The notes under the pieces are model-generated. The model was given only the letters and a program-made list of their open reading frames with translations, was not told the DNA's origin and did no database searches. A stretch of DNA of 51,804 bases from Actinomycetes bacterium (GTDB taxonomy: Bacteria; Actinomycetota; Acidimicrobiia; Acidimicrobiales; Acidimicrobiaceae): assembly GCA_021822605.1 (NCBI GenBank), contig JAKAQL010000012.1:1-51804 (forward strand), written 5' to 3'. The position numbers and the translations under genes were made by a program. Of the stretch, positions 44,740 to 51,804 are shown piece by piece. Positions within the stretch are counted from its first letter, which is position 1, and each line of letters starts with the position of its first letter.

Positions 44740-45815
44740 TCGGTCAGCTCCTCCCATAATCGAACATGTTGCTCGGCGGCCACCACCCAGGATAGCCCAT
44801 CGACCGCAAGCAGGCCATGAGTCACCAGTCGAGAACGTAAAGGGTCATCATTGGCAATCTGATCTATGGCTTGAGCAATCGCATCGACATCACGGGGTTC
44901 AACGCCAAGCCCTCCAAAACGGGCAGCGGGAATGTTCGCCGTCGTGATGACTGGTACCGCTGCTGCTAACGCCTCGATGACTGGTAGCCCAAAACCCTCC
45001 TGCAGTGGCACATACACCAATGCAAGGGCACGGGCGAGCAGTCCTGACACTACCTCGCCCGGCAGGCTCCCAACCATAAAGGCTCCTCGAGGTGGCACGA
45101 TATCCGGACCCCAGCCCTTCGGACCTACGATTACCAACGGTACTGGATCAAATGACGTTGCACGATAGTGTTGATAGGCCTGAAGGATGCGCTGTAAATT
45201 CTTCCGTGGCTCGATCGTACCTAGCACCATCAGATAGCGTCCGACAATGCCAAGATTATCCAACAACTTTGCGGTCGCCACCGTATCGGCAGGCGGAACG
45301 TGATCAACTCCAGGCGGTATGACCACGATCCGTTCCGCTGAGACACCGGCTTCCACAAGCAGCTTGACCGTCTCTGCTGCCAACGTCACCACCCGAGCGT
45401 TACTCGCTACCACCTGAGCGAAGCGGCGTTCATGCCAGGCTCTTGCCCGGGAAGGGAAAGTCTCCCCTTCCGAGCGAAACAGCAGGTCATAGACGGCCAC
45501 CACGCAGGGCATGTTCATCCGCAAAAGAGGACCGCCGAGCGAAAACGCGTGGTAGAAAGACCAGTTACCCTTGGGTGCGCCCGCACCATAATCCCAAAGG
45601 CGTTGTTGTAAGCGATAGTCGAGGCGAGTCTGGACACGAGTTCCAACCCACGAGGATGGACCAACGCGGGTCGTGGTGTGCGAGGTGAAGAGCGTAAGAT
45701 CCCTGTCCATGCCGATTTGATTCAGACCCTGGAGTACACCGGAGATGTAAACCCCAATGCCCCCAGAAACTCTCCTTGTGAGCTGATCCACCAGCAGCAA
45801 CCCTGGCTTTGTCAT
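44736..45815 (-). CDS. Glycosyltransferase family 4 (middle copy)
   Basis: The 359-aa GT-B enzyme has the N-terminal loop RRVSGGIGVYISG, LGTIEPRKNLQRIL and QEGFGLPVIEALAAAVPV. It resembles its two neighbours in the second domain but differs in the acceptor domain, so the three probably add different residues to one glycan. Its ATG overlaps the preceding gene's stop in ATGA, and its own stop overlaps the next start. Confidence 0.9.
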   Translation of the reverse strand: MTKPGLLLVDQLTRRVSGGIGVYISGVLQGLNQIGMDRDLTLFTSHTTTRVGPSSWVGTRVQTRLDYRLQQRLWDYGAGAPKGNWSFYHAFSLGGPLLRMNMPCVVAVYDLLFRSEGETFPSRARAWHERRFAQVVASNARVVTLAAETVKLLVEAGVSAERIVVIPPGVDHVPPADTVATAKLLDNLGIVGRYLMVLGTIEPRKNLQRILQAYQHYRATSFDPVPLVIVGPKGWGPDIVPPRGAFMVGSLPGEVVSGLLARALALVYVPLQEGFGLPVIEALAAAVPVITTANIPAARFGGLGVEPRDVDAIAQAIDQIANDDPLRSRLVTHGLLAVDGLSWVVAAEQHVRLWEELTE

Positions 45816-46912
45816 CGAGCGGCCTTTGCATACAGCGCCGCCATCTGCTCCCCACTGCGATGCCAGGAGAACAGTGCTGCTCGTTTGCGACCTCGCGCAA
45901 TCAACTCACCGCGAAGCTCATCCTTCTCGATCACCGCAGTAAGGGCCGTCACAAGCTCGTCAGCAGAGCGCGGCGCAACCGTAATCGCTGCGTCGCCGAC
46001 GACCTCTACGATGGCACCAGCGGTCGTGGTCACAACAGGGGTCCCCACGCTCATCGCCTCCAACAGGGGCAATCCGAAGCCCTCGTACAGGCTTGGATAG
46101 GCGAAGAGTAGAGCGTTACGGAGCAACCATGAGCGAGTATCCTCGGTGACATAGCCTGGTAACAGGATGCGGTGAGTCAGGGCTGGCGTATGCACGCTAG
46201 CGAGCAACTCATCGAAACCCCAGCCATACTGGCCTGTCAACACGAGGCGGAGGTCGGGATAGCGAGCGGTGAGGTCCGCGAAAGCCTGAACGAGATAGTT
46301 CAAACCTTTGCGCGGCTCAAGCGTTGACATTGCAAGGATGTACGGACGACCGCCTAGCTGATGAGCGATTGGCGGTAATGACGGCCTTGCTTGCAGTGGT
46401 GTGATGCCATGAGCAATAGCCACAACTCGATCCGGTTCGACACCAAAATAATCGATCACCTGGCCCCGTATGAACTCAGAAGGTGTGTGCACAAAGGATC
46501 CCGCCTGGACAGCATGGCGCACCAAGGTCGGGAATGCGAGCACCTCGGGTCGGCAAAGACGCGGATAAAGCAGTGGGGTCAGGTCATGGACCGTCACGAC
46601 CGTCGCCTTGCCCCGCGCTGGCGGAACGACAAAGTTGGTTCCATGGATCACATCAAAACCATGAAAGAGATCTCGCAGGTCCGGTCGGTACCATCGCTGC
46701 CAGGATGCGAGCAGCGGCCGTGCAGGAAGGGGCAGGTTCAGGTAGTCAACCCCAGCAGGCAGCGCCTGCCTCAGCTGACCGTGTCGACGGAGTGAGACCA
46801 TAAAACCTGTGGCATCGACGTGGGAGGCCACCGCCTCCGCCATGCGATAGGCAAACTCTCCAATACCGCTACGTTGTCCTACGATCGCTGTGAGCTCGAT
46901 TGCTACTCGGAC
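45812..46912 (-). CDS. Glycosyltransferase family 4 (first gene of the cluster), probable GTC start
   Basis: The second domain has STLEPRKGLNYL and YEGFGLPLLEAMSVGTPV. The first ATG in frame (46843) would remove the N-terminal strand and the glycine-rich loop of GT4. In frame upstream are VRVAIELTAIVG and QRSGIGEFAYR, exactly the missing part, and then a TAG at 46918-46916. No ATG, GTG or TTG lies between them; a GTC at 46912, six bases after the end of GGAGG (in GGAGGT, 46923-46918), is the best start. Either a rare start codon is used or GTG has mutated to GTC, or the sequence has an error. The protein would have 366 aa. Confidence 0.85.
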   Translation of the reverse strand, partial: VRVAIELTAIVGQRSGIGEFAYRMAEAVASHVDATGFMVSLRRHGQLRQALPAGVDYLNLPLPARPLLASWQRWYRPDLRDLFHGFDVIHGTNFVVPPARGKATVVTVHDLTPLLYPRLCRPEVLAFPTLVRHAVQAGSFVHTPSEFIRGQVIDYFGVEPDRVVAIAHGITPLQARPSLPPIAHQLGGRPYILAMSTLEPRKGLNYLVQAFADLTARYPDLRLVLTGQYGWGFDELLASVHTPALTHRILLPGYVTEDTRSWLLRNALLFAYPSLYEGFGLPLLEAMSVGTPVVTTTAGAIVEVVGDAAITVAPRSADELVTALTAVIEKDELRGELIARGRKRAALFSWHRSGEQMAALYAKAAR

Positions 46913-47071
46913 GACCTACCTCCACGCCTCAACCAACCGGCTCCAGAACACAGCGGAGCACCGTCAGAACCCAACACTATCGAACAACAACGCTAGTGGC
47001 GATTGTCCCAAGCGGTTCCGATCGTCGCTGATCGCTCCAGCGCGATGCCGACTTGTCTCTCGATCGATCGG

Positions 47072-47077
47072 TAGACT
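47072..47077 (+). promoter_or_regulatory. TAGACT -10-like box before cofD
   Basis: TAGACT lies 63 bases before the cofD GTG. TTGTCT at 47053-47058 is too close (13 bases) to be an ordinary -35. The AAGGAG ribosome binding site is at about 47125-47130. This 228-base region also has to hold the promoter of the divergent GT4 operon. Confidence 0.35.
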
Positions 47078-47140
47078 GACAAACGAGTCATCAACGGTGA
47101 GCTCTGAAATTCGGGCAGATCAACAAGGAGACCAACGGTT

Positions 47141-48097
47141 GTGATTGCGGTACTCGCTGGTGGGGTTGGAGCAGCCAAATTTCTCCAAGGCCTCGTAAAC
47201 GCCGAACTCCAAGAGGAGGTGGTTGTGATCGTCAATACCGGCGACGACTTGGTACAGTATGGCCTTCACATCTCCCCAGACCTCGACACGATCGTCTACA
47301 CGCTGGCTAACCTCGTCAACCCTGAGACAGGCTGGGGTGTTCGCAATGAGAGCTTTCAGGCAAGATCGTCGCTCCAACGCCTCGGAGATAACCCGTGGTT
47401 CACCCTCGGGGACCGTGATATCGGGCTCCACATGTTTCGGACACAGCGACTCTCCGAAGGGGCTAGCCTCACCCAAGTCACCGCGGAGATCGCGAAGGCA
47501 TTCAACGTTGGTGTCACCGTTCTCCCCATGAGCGATGATGCTGTTCGCACCAAGGTCCTCGCCCAGCTGCCCTCGAATGACGATCGCGGTGATCAGATTG
47601 TTGAACTCGATTTCCAAGAGTACTTTGTTCGCTACCAACACCAACCAAGGGTGCTCCGAGTTCGCTACGACCATATTGAGACGGCAAAGCCGGCCATCGC
47701 CGTCGAACACGCGCTCAGTGCGGCACGTCGTATCATCATTGCCCCTTCGAATCCCATACTCTCGATCGGACCAATCATTGCGCTACGAGGCATCGATGAG
47801 CAACTCCGGCGACGGGCAAAGGAAGGGGACGTCGTTGCAATCTCCCCAATTATTGCCGGCGAAGCGGTCAAAGGGCCACTCGCCGAGATACTTGACTCGC
47901 TCATGACCCAACACGATGCGCGCACTGTCGCACAACTCTACCAAGAGTTTACGAGTGTTTTTATAGTCGACGCGGCCGATGCACACCTCATCGACCCAAT
48001 CAGCACCCTCGGCATCACTTGCTTGGCGACCCAAACCCTTATGACCGATCTCGAGGTCGCTGTCAACCTGGCACGATTCGCGGTGATGGCGCAATGA
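47141..48097 (+). CDS. fbiA: 2-phospho-L-lactate transferase (CofD/FbiA), coenzyme F420 synthesis
   Basis: The 318-aa enzyme joins Fo to a phosphoenolpyruvyl or lactyl phosphate donor to form (dehydro-)F420-0. The N-terminus AVLAGGVGAAKFLQGL and NTGDDLVQYGLHISPDLDT are diagnostic, as is APSNPILSIGPI. GTG at 47141 has AAGGAG ten bases upstream. It overlaps the cofE gene in ATGA. In actinobacteria fbiA and fbiB commonly lie next to mannose nucleotide and glycosyltransferase genes, as here. Confidence 0.95.
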   Translation: MIAVLAGGVGAAKFLQGLVNAELQEEVVVIVNTGDDLVQYGLHISPDLDTIVYTLANLVNPETGWGVRNESFQARSSLQRLGDNPWFTLGDRDIGLHMFRTQRLSEGASLTQVTAEIAKAFNVGVTVLPMSDDAVRTKVLAQLPSNDDRGDQIVELDFQEYFVRYQHQPRVLRVRYDHIETAKPAIAVEHALSAARRIIIAPSNPILSIGPIIALRGIDEQLRRRAKEGDVVAISPIIAGEAVKGPLAEILDSLMTQHDARTVAQLYQEFTSVFIVDAADAHLIDPISTLGITCLATQTLMTDLEVAVNLARFAVMAQ

Positions 48098-48798
48098 ACC
48101 AAGTCGGGCTTCAGCTCTTCTCCATTCCACTCGAGGAAGAGATCGGGCAGGGAGCTGACCTCGCAGCTCTCATCGTCCGAGATTTTGAACTTGTCGATGG
48201 TGATGTAATGGTGGTGACTCAGAAGGTGGTTTCGAAGGCCGAAGGACGGGTCGTAAGCGTCATCGACGACGACCAAGAGAGTTTTGATGCCCTGGTACGC
48301 TCCGAATCCCGTCGCGTGCTTCGCCGTCGGGGAACGCTCTCGATCACGGAGACCCACCACGGATTCGTCTGTGCTAACGCTGGCATCGATCGATCAAATA
48401 CCAACCCAGGCACCGTCACACTCTTGCCCGCCGACCCTGATCGAAGCGCTCGCCGACTGTTGCATCAATTGCAGCATCTCACGGGATGTCGTCTTGGGGT
48501 AATCATCACTGACACCTTCGGCCGCACTTGGCGTTCAGGGGTGACCGATGTCGCTATCGGCGTTGCTGGCCTTCGGCCCATTAGCGACCTTCGCGGGACC
48601 ACCGACTACAACGGAGCGCTCCTGCAGGCAACCGAGATCTGCATTGCGGATGAGATTGCTGGTGCTGCCGACCTCGTCAAACGCAAGGATGGCCGCACCC
48701 CCTTCGTCCTTGTCAGAGGAATCGATAGCTGTCACCTTGGAAATGGGAGCATCGAAGCCGATGTCGTTCGTGGCTACGACTCCGATCTCTTCCGCTAA
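48094..48798 (+). CDS. cofE: Coenzyme F420-0:L-glutamate ligase (CofE), single-domain form
   Basis: The 234-aa enzyme adds glutamate residues to F420-0 with GTP. Family segments are VMVVTQKVVSKAEGRVV, RSGVTDVAIGVAG with TDTFGRTW before it, and the ADLVKRKDGRTPFVLVRG tail. ATG at 48094 overlaps the cofD stop. Mycobacterial FbiB has an added C-terminal nitroreductase domain that reduces dehydro-F420-0; it is absent here, so that step must be done by a separate protein or the pathway uses another donor. Its stop overlaps the convergent galE stop by four bases. Confidence 0.92.
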   Translation: MNQVGLQLFSIPLEEEIGQGADLAALIVRDFELVDGDVMVVTQKVVSKAEGRVVSVIDDDQESFDALVRSESRRVLRRRGTLSITETHHGFVCANAGIDRSNTNPGTVTLLPADPDRSARRLLHQLQHLTGCRLGVIITDTFGRTWRSGVTDVAIGVAGLRPISDLRGTTDYNGALLQATEICIADEIAGAADLVKRKDGRTPFVLVRGIDSCHLGNGSIEADVVRGYDSDLFR

Positions 48799-49769
48799 GA
48801 ACGAGCGGTCTGTGAGTCCAGATCTTCATACCACTCAACCACGCGCTCAAGGCCTCGCTCAAGCGTCGTGCTCGCGTGCCATCTGAGATACCATCCGGCG
48901 CGCCTTGCATCAAGACTTGAACGCATAATCTCACCCGGGATGGGCTGGCAATAGACCGGCTGACGATATTCGCTCCCTGCGATCCGATACATCTCCTTGT
49001 GGAGCGTGTTAATTGAGGTTTCGATCCCTGTCGCGATGTTGAGAGTCAGGCCGCTCCCATGCTCAAGGGACCGATAGAAGGCATCGACAACGTCGTCGAC
49101 ATACACGAAATCACGCGTCTGACTTCCATCCCCGAGAATACTGGCCTGCTCGCCCGAGATAATCGCCTGAGCAAACTTGGCCACCACCCCTCCTTCCCCG
49201 AGAATTCCCTGCCTTGGCCCATAGACGTTTGCCAACACAAGGGCGGTGTAGTCGAGGTCGAAGTTGACCCGGTAGAGCCGCAAGTAAGCAAGAACAGTAT
49301 CTTTTGACAGTCCATAGAAGGAATCAGGAAGATGGGCGACATCTTCACGAACTGGCAGATCCGTCGATGTTATGGCACCGTAGATGCCAGCACTTGTAGC
49401 AAAGATCACCTTAGAGACTCCAGAATGCCTCGCAGCCTCAAGGACTCGGAGGGAGCCCACGACATTCGTCACCAGATCACCAACCGGATCCAGCATGGAC
49501 TCACGGACATTGACCTGAGCAGCGAGATGAATCACCGCCCAAGGTTGGCGTCGCATCATTAGCGCATCCAAATCACCATCAACGATATCAAGTCTGTGGA
49601 AGCGCAGCCCCCGATCACCCTTCCCTCTCGCCGTACGAAGATTTGCCAGAGAGCCAGTCGAAAGGTTATCAACGACGTCCACTTCGTAGCCAGCGTCAAC
49701 GAGTCTCTCCACCAGGTGAGAGCCGATGAAGCCAGCACCGCCGGTTACAAGGATAGGAGACGACGTCAT
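48795..49769 (-). CDS. galE: NAD-dependent sugar epimerase, UDP-glucose 4-epimerase-like
   Basis: The 324-aa extended short-chain dehydrogenase has TGGAGFIGSHLVERL, HLAAQVNVRESM, the SAGIYG segment and the catalytic YGLSK. These fit the bacterial UDP-glucose/UDP-GlcNAc 4-epimerase group, but the substrate is not certain. The ATG begins directly after the stop of the nucleotidyltransferase gene, so the two are co-translated. It probably supplies UDP-galactose for the glycan cluster. Confidence 0.85.
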   Translation of the reverse strand: MTSSPILVTGGAGFIGSHLVERLVDAGYEVDVVDNLSTGSLANLRTARGKGDRGLRFHRLDIVDGDLDALMMRRQPWAVIHLAAQVNVRESMLDPVGDLVTNVVGSLRVLEAARHSGVSKVIFATSAGIYGAITSTDLPVREDVAHLPDSFYGLSKDTVLAYLRLYRVNFDLDYTALVLANVYGPRQGILGEGGVVAKFAQAIISGEQASILGDGSQTRDFVYVDDVVDAFYRSLEHGSGLTLNIATGIETSINTLHKEMYRIAGSEYRQPVYCQPIPGEIMRSSLDARRAGWYLRWHASTTLERGLERVVEWYEDLDSQTARS

Positions 49770-50822
49770 TTACGACTGTCCAACGCCCACCAACGTGTCG
49801 CCGGGATGGAGATCGGTGCTCTCTGCGACAATGGCTAGCTCGTCGAGGTGAACATCCTCAGGAACAACGGTACGTGCACCCACAATAGAGCCCCGAACCA
49901 CTGAGCCTGGGCCGACATGGGCACCCTCAAGGACAACCGAATCTATGATCGTAGCCCCGTCAGAAATCTCGACTCCATCTTCGATCACCGATCCGACGAC
50001 TCTCGACATCGAACTCAGCTGCACTGACGAACCAATATAGCAATGTCCTGTCGAGTCATCTGGTTGGTTCGGAGCCGGATACCAAGCCCGTGGGGGTACC
50101 AGCTCACCCATTCGGGCGCCAAAGAGAATGTCACGGATGGCCCGGTAATAGTTCTTGGGGGTTCCAGCGTCAAGCCAGTAGCATTCATAGGCGCGAGCGA
50201 AGAGGCTCCCCTGCTCTACCAGCTGAGGAAAGAGCTCTCTCTCGATCGACATTCTGCCACCCTGAGGAATTAACTCCAACGCACTCGGTTCCAAAATGTA
50301 AATGCCTGCATTGATGTCGTGGGAGGGGGCAGACTCGATCGATGGCTTTTCTACAAAGCGCAGGGCTCGCCCATTCTCATCCTTGACGACGACACCAAAC
50401 TGACTGGGGTTGTCCACACGCACCAGTCCGATCGTTGCTCGGCTTCGTCGATCCAGATGGAAATCGATCAAATCCTTCACATCGAGGTCAGTCAAAATGT
50501 CACCGTTGACCACAAGAAAAGTCTCGTTGATGCCGGCACTCTCGGCAGCAAACCTAATTGCACCCGCCGTATCAAGTGGTTCCTCCTCAATGGCATAGGT
50601 TAGTCGCACTCCCGCCGCCTCCCCCGTGGGATACGCCAAGCGAAAAGCATCGGGTTGATAACCGAGTGACAAGACCACCTCATCAACCCCAAACCCTCGA
50701 AGACGGTGCAGAACCCGTTCCAGCATGGGGAAACCGATCACTCGGAGCATCTGTTTTGGGGTATGAAACGTTAACGGTCGGAGGCGAGTGCCCTCCCCTC
50801 CGACGAGAACGACTGCTCGCAT
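49770..50822 (-). CDS. Sugar-1-phosphate nucleotidyltransferase, mannose-1-phosphate guanylyltransferase type
   Basis: The 350-aa protein has the nucleotidyltransferase loop LVGGEGTRLRPLTFHTPKQ, NGDILTDLD as the metal site, VEKP and a C-terminal left-handed beta-helix with hexapeptide-like repeats (SVIEDGVEISDGATIIDSVV). Actinobacterial ManB/ManC-type GDP-mannose pyrophosphorylases have this form; glucose-1-phosphate thymidylyl- or uridylyltransferase is the alternative. It supplies activated sugar to the envelope cluster. It starts 11 bases after the preceding gene. Confidence 0.85.
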   Translation of the reverse strand: MRAVVLVGGEGTRLRPLTFHTPKQMLRVIGFPMLERVLHRLRGFGVDEVVLSLGYQPDAFRLAYPTGEAAGVRLTYAIEEEPLDTAGAIRFAAESAGINETFLVVNGDILTDLDVKDLIDFHLDRRSRATIGLVRVDNPSQFGVVVKDENGRALRFVEKPSIESAPSHDINAGIYILEPSALELIPQGGRMSIERELFPQLVEQGSLFARAYECYWLDAGTPKNYYRAIRDILFGARMGELVPPRAWYPAPNQPDDSTGHCYIGSSVQLSSMSRVVGSVIEDGVEISDGATIIDSVVLEGAHVGPGSVVRGSIVGARTVVPEDVHLDELAIVAESTDLHPGDTLVGVGQS

Positions 50823-50833
50823 CTCCCCTCCTG

Positions 50834-51604
50834 CTACTTGGTACTGCTCTTAGACTTCGAGGTACTGGTTGACTTCGAGGTACTGGTTGACTTCGAGGTA
50901 CTGGTTGACTTCGAGGTACTGGTTGACTTCGAGGTACTGGTTGACTTCGAGGTAGATACGCTCGACCCGACCGTCGCAAGATTCGCTGCCGTCGGTGGCT
51001 GCGGCGGAGTGGTGCCCTTGGGAACCACACCTAGCGTAATGACCTGATCATTTTCCAGCCGCACCTGCGCGAGACTCTTATAGACCGTGGGTTTCGTGGC
51101 CAGCAGCGATGACCACACGTAGATACCGAATGTAGCCGGCTTGCCACCACAACCCGCCGTCGCACTCACCGTTTTGGCCCCAGGCAACGTGAATCCGTCC
51201 TTCGATATCGCTAAGCCCTTAATTCCTTTGGGGAGCAGGGCCAAGGTAGCATTTGCCCCCTCCTCTGATTTTGACTTTGGTGCAATCGCTAAGACACCGT
51301 TCCCTAGCGACGTTATCCCACTCTTTGTGTCGGTCGTCTTCGCCAGCACCGGCTGATACTTACCACACGCGTCAAATCCGATAGCGGTATGCCACGTCGT
51401 TCCAATCACCGGTTGATCAGCAGCAGTCGCCACTGAGGTTGGATGATCGATCTCGTATTTCGAGTAGCCAATGACGGCAACACCAGCAACGACAATCACC
51501 GTCAGTGCCGAATAAAAACCCAATGGAACCTGCCGTCGGACTTTTGCCCCACGACCTGACGCTTGTGCCCGTGCGACTCTTCGAGCGCTCTCTTTGCTTG
51601 CCAT
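50834..51604 (-). CDS. Membrane-anchored hypothetical protein with Ser/Thr/Lys repeat tail
   Basis: I do not recognise this 256-aa protein with certainty. Residues 1-28 are basic, a membrane segment follows (FYSALTVIVVAGVAVIGY), then an outside domain with GTTWHTAIGFDACGKYQP, GANATLALLP and a Cys-Gly-Gly, which faintly recalls a conserved actinobacterial extracytoplasmic protein. The last 45 residues are STSK repeats coded by an 18-bp tandem repeat, probably a flexible wall-spanning tail. No Shine-Dalgarno is seen; TTGGAC-15-TAACCT (51640-51614, minus strand) may give a near-leaderless mRNA. It lies directly upstream of the nucleotidyltransferase gene. Confidence 0.7.
   Translation of the reverse strand: MASKESARRVARAQASGRGAKVRRQVPLGFYSALTVIVVAGVAVIGYSKYEIDHPTSVATAADQPVIGTTWHTAIGFDACGKYQPVLAKTTDTKSGITSLGNGVLAIAPKSKSEEGANATLALLPKGIKGLAISKDGFTLPGAKTVSATAGCGGKPATFGIYVWSSLLATKPTVYKSLAQVRLENDQVITLGVVPKGTTPPQPPTAANLATVGSSVSTSKSTSTSKSTSTSKSTSTSKSTSTSKSTSTSKSKSSTK
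50853..50954 (+). repeat. 18-bp perfect tandem repeat, 5.7 copies
   Basis: The unit gacttcgaggtactggtt occurs five times without a change (50853-50942) and a sixth time for its first 12 bases. It encodes the Ser/Thr/Lys repeats on the minus strand. The unit is a multiple of three, so changes in copy number would keep the frame and only alter tail length. Confidence 0.95.
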
Positions 51605-51721
51605 AACAGGATAAGGTTACCGTCTTTGCGGCCTGTCCAAGACCGATGGCCGCCAGACTCGGCGAGAGAAACCCGTAAGGGTTGCAACAGTTGACGCAGA
51701 GATGAGCTACAATTACACATA

Positions 51722-51804
51722 GTGAACTTGCGTGAGTGGGCACTGTCTCAAGGTATACATCCTCAAACGGCATATAGGTGGTATCGTGCCGGTACTCTGC
51801 CTGT
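51722..51804 (+). mobile_element. tnpA: IS607-family element: N-terminus of serine recombinase TnpA (cut by window edge)
   Basis: From GTG 51722 the frame reads VNLREWALSQGIHPQTAYRW and then YRAGTLPV to the edge. This is the MerR-like helix-turn-helix start of IS607-type serine recombinases, which usually begin MNLREWA...G, with AxRWFRAGxLPVPA further on. The catalytic resolvase domain and the expected tnpB lie beyond the window. A TTGACG (51691-51696) and TACACA (51714-51719), 17 bases apart, could be its promoter. The element's left end must lie between about 51605 and 51721. Confidence 0.85.

Overview
The window looks like a chromosomal segment of an actinobacterium, most likely of the class Acidimicrobiia (an acidophile of the Ferrimicrobium/Acidithrix kind is a guess). 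The reasons are the gene order tig-clpP-clpX-folC-ndk-mreBCD-PBP2-rne-rplU-rpmA-obg-proB-proA, a class II DAHP synthase, F420 genes (cofD/cofE), a DUF5719 protein beside a large GT2 glycosyltransferase, a secreted protein built of 'GYWLVAADGGVFDFG' repeats, moderate GC, and frequent GTG/TTG starts. No rRNA, CRISPR array or prophage was seen.

Layout. 1-3563 (+): the end of boxC, then boxB and boxA, the aerobic benzoyl-CoA epoxidation pathway. 3639-4982 (-): DAHP synthase. 5100-6743 (+): a short leader ORF, nadD, an unknown protein and rsfS. 7110-11029: a UPF0149 protein (-), an FAH-family enzyme (+), a small antisense-overlapping barrel-like protein (-) and the secreted repeat protein (+). 11026-29670 is almost one continuous minus-strand housekeeping block. 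In transcription order it is csoR, tig, clpP, clpX, folC, ndk, mreB, mreC, mreD, PBP2, rne, rplU, rpmA, obg, proB, proA, moxR and a CoxE-like VWA gene. It covers protein folding and quality control, nucleotide and folate metabolism, lateral wall synthesis, RNA processing, ribosome assembly and proline synthesis. rodA, the usual partner of PBP2, is missing from its expected place.

30019-30188 holds tRNA-Gly(TCC) and tRNA-Pro(TGG). 30209-38372 is a mixed region: DedA, a Cas4/AddB-like Fe-S nuclease, PAP2 phosphatase, a DsbA-fold protein, a GalT-like enzyme, an orphan GAF histidine kinase, ZapE, a RibD-C reductase and an unknown protein. A 777-bp stretch (33048-33824) and a 366-bp stretch (6744-7109) have no convincing gene.

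38445-50822 is an envelope polysaccharide region. It has a DUF5719 protein, a 966-aa GT2 membrane glycosyltransferase, an Rmd-like sugar reductase and three GT4 glycosyltransferases (-), then divergent cofD-cofE (+), then galE and a sugar-1-phosphate nucleotidyltransferase (-). Together these could make nucleotide sugars and assemble a mannose- or rhamnose-containing cell-surface glycan. 50834-51604 (-) is a membrane-anchored protein whose C-terminal tail is encoded by a perfect 18-bp tandem repeat. The last 83 bases (+) encode the N-terminus of an IS607-family serine recombinase, so a mobile element begins at the right edge.

The points most worth a second look are: a GT4 gene whose only plausible start is a GTC codon behind a perfect Shine-Dalgarno; a CsoR-type operator in the csoR promoter; clpX and folC in one frame separated by a single TAG; a His-rich leader ORF overlapping the nadD start; the small SH3-like protein overlapping the FAH gene; and the IS607 element at the edge.
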